Source: Elusimicrobia bacterium RIFCSPLOWO2_01_FULL_54_10 (GTDB lineage Bacteria > Elusimicrobiota > Elusimicrobia > 2-02-FULL-39-32). Taken from it: a stretch of 14,488 bases of DNA. The stretch lies in the NCBI GenBank assembly GCA_001799975.1, contig MGUQ01000125.1, positions 1-14,488 on the forward strand. The letters run 5' to 3'. The notes below the pieces were generated by a model, which searched no databases, had not been told where the DNA came from, and saw nothing but the letters and a program-made list of their open reading frames with translations. The translations under genes and the position numbers were made by a program. Positions 13,066 to 14,488 of the stretch are shown piece after piece; positions within the stretch are counted from its first letter, which is position 1, and each line of letters opens with the position of its first letter.

Positions 13066-14488
13066 TTATCTTGCAACCACCATGGTGCCGTTCAGAGTTT
13101 TGCCTTCAGATTTGATCTGATAAACATACACTCCGCTGCGCACATAATTACCTATTCTATCCTTGCCGTTCCACTTGAGGGAGATGACTCCGTGCGCCCC
13201 GGCCACGATGCCTTGCTCAAAGTCCGCCACTTCGGCTCCGGTCAGGTCAAAAACCCTGGCCTGCGAAATGACGCTGTCGTTGGGATTTTCAAGGAAGATG
13301 ATGATTTCGTCATTCACTCCGTCGCCGTTGGGCGTGAATATTTTGCGCGGGGTAATTTGGGCGATGGAGAATTCCCCAGCGCGGAGCACCTGGCGGACCT
13401 GGTATTTCCCGAGCGGGCTGGCTGTTTTGATGGAGACAACTCCGGTTTGATCGTCAATCTTACCGCCGAATTTGACGAACTCCACGCGGTTGTGCCAGAA
13501 GATGCCCACATCTCTCAATGTGGATCCGGCGTATCGGAACGCGGTGCCGGGCTTGAAGTAAGGCGCGCGGAGGCCCTTGGCAAAACGGAACTGGAGAGCC
13601 ACCGTGGGACGGGCGAATTTGATGTCTTTGATTTCTGACCCGCTGGCCGCGCCGAAAGATTTGATCTCGTAGGAATTCAACACGGTGCCCTGTTCTTCCA
13701 CGGATTTTCTGTCCACAACGATGCGAATGTCTTCCCCCTGCTCGCTGGCCGTAGCGCGGATGGCAAGAGCGTCGTTGCCCGTGAACATCACGCGCGCGGT
13801 TTCGTCCGCAGAAACGGCGTAAGTGGTGGGCACGGAGGTGGCTTCAACGCGCATGGAATCGTCCGACTCATTGTCGGAGGTGTCCATGGCGCGCACCAGG
13901 TACCAGACCGTGGGCGGCACAAGCTCCGGCGCCTGCCAGGCGGTCAGGAGCGGGTTGACGGTATCGCGATAGAAGAACGGTCCCTCAAGCGCGCTGGATT
14001 TGTAAATCCGGTACGAGGCCAGCTCCACTCTTGTGGAAAGTGTGACATCCATCGTTACGGGTGTCCAGACGATGCTGAACACGCCGGTCGAACTCAAGGT
14101 TCCGAAGACGCCTGTGGGCTCCTGCGGCCTTGAGCTGAACGGTTTTCGAGGAGTTGCCGATACAATTCCGATGATGGCGCTCTCGACAGCGCTTCCGTCC
14201 ACCGTGGTGATGCCGTAGAAGTATGTGACGCCGTTGGTGAGACCTGTATCCACATAGGTGCTCGTCGTCAATGCTGTGGCATTGATTCGCGCGAAAGGCC
14301 CGGCACCTGAAAGCGAGCGGTAGAGGAAGTATCCCGCAACGGTGGGATCAGTCGAATCGTCCCAATCCAAAGTCACCTGCATGTCGCCCGCCGTTGCGGT
14401 CAGATTCAACACGACCGGCGGGGCTGGGGATGCGGGTGGGTACGCGCTCACCACGGCGGACGGCGGGCTTTCCAGGACATCGCCCAGG
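13066..14488 (-). CDS. Exported FN3-repeat protein with FlgD-like C-terminal domain (5' end outside window)
   Basis: The reading frame is open to the window edge, so only the C-terminal 473 residues are visible (residue 1 taken at 14487); an apparent GTG at 14454 is not trusted as the start because coding sequence (LGDVLESPPSA) continues above it. Two fibronectin type III domains lie at about 23-116 (VAGYFLYRS, TYFYGITTVDG) and 121-215 (ASYRIYKSS, WYLVRAMDTSDNES). A beta-rich middle region (about 225-370) is unassigned. The C-terminal domain (378-473) begins with ITPRKIFTPNGDGVND, a Ca-binding-like loop seen in gliding-motility-associated C-terminal domains, and ends RSGVYVYQIK..GTMVVAR. The protein should be exported to the surface and displayed or released by means of this domain. 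More repeats probably lie beyond the window. The 176-nt gap after it separates it from the CTD-only gene. Confidence 0.85.
   Translation of the reverse strand, partial: LGDVLESPPSAVVSAYPPASPAPPVVLNLTATAGDMQVTLDWDDSTDPTVAGYFLYRSLSGAGPFARINATALTTSTYVDTGLTNGVTYFYGITTVDGSAVESAIIGIVSATPRKPFSSRPQEPTGVFGTLSSTGVFSIVWTPVTMDVTLSTRVELASYRIYKSSALEGPFFYRDTVNPLLTAWQAPELVPPTVWYLVRAMDTSDNESDDSMRVEATSVPTTYAVSADETARVMFTGNDALAIRATASEQGEDIRIVVDRKSVEEQGTVLNSYEIKSFGAASGSEIKDIKFARPTVALQFRFAKGLRAPYFKPGTAFRYAGSTLRDVGIFWHNRVEFVKFGGKIDDQTGVVSIKTASPLGKYQVRQVLRAGEFSIAQITPRKIFTPNGDGVNDEIIIFLENPNDSVISQARVFDLTGAEVADFEQGIVAGAHGVISLKWNGKDRIGNYVRSGVYVYQIKSEGKTLNGTMVVAR

Noticed and set aside
13015..13638. Plus-strand open frame opposite the FN3 protein, preceded by a purine-rich stretch
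   Set aside because: It overlaps the conserved C-terminal domain in antisense and shows no domain; the start lies in a gap and the composition looks random.

Overview
The window reads as chromosomal DNA from an uncultivated Gram-negative bacterium. It is moderately GC-rich and densely packed, with many start/stop overlaps. Exported proteins, a PorV-type outer-membrane barrel with a LysM tail, and proteins ending in FlgD-Ig/gliding-motility-like C-terminal domains all imply an outer membrane. Together with the many stand-alone receiver domains and the form of RpoD, this suggests a candidate phylum such as Omnitrophota or Elusimicrobiota. That placement is an inference from gene content and style; no rRNA gene is present to settle it.

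Layout, + strand (1-7876). Positions 64-2476 hold a signalling cluster: a cytoplasmic receiver-histidine kinase followed by three single-domain response regulators, all overlapping and none with an output domain. A tRNA methylthiotransferase of the MtaB type follows 13 nt later. A strong promoter then starts a HIT-family gene, and rpsU, dnaG and rpoD follow (the macromolecular synthesis operon). Two of the promoters place the transcription start at or next to the ATG, suggesting leaderless mRNAs for the kinase and the HIT gene.

Layout, - strand (14488-7856, read leftward). From the right edge: a large exported FN3-repeat protein with a C-terminal FlgD-like domain (its 5' end lies outside the window); a small exported protein that is almost only that same C-terminal domain; a PorV-like barrel with coiled coil and LysM; an OmpR/PhoB-type regulator; a small exported bacterial Ig-like protein with its own promoter, ribosome binding site and hairpin terminator; then a sensorless soluble histidine kinase overlapping a protein made of a receiver domain, one transmembrane helix and an extracytoplasmic beta-propeller. 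The last gene overlaps the 3' end of rpoD tail to tail by 21 bp.

How the parts fit. The right half looks like a cell-surface module: proteins carrying a shared C-terminal domain beside a PorV-like barrel, with a DNA-binding regulator downstream. The kinase/receiver-propeller pair is the most unusual item. The apparent sensor is attached to the receiver protein rather than the kinase, and no output domain is visible, so the usual two-component layout seems inverted. No tRNA, rRNA, CRISPR array, transposon or phage gene was seen, and no gene-free stretch exceeds 300 bases.
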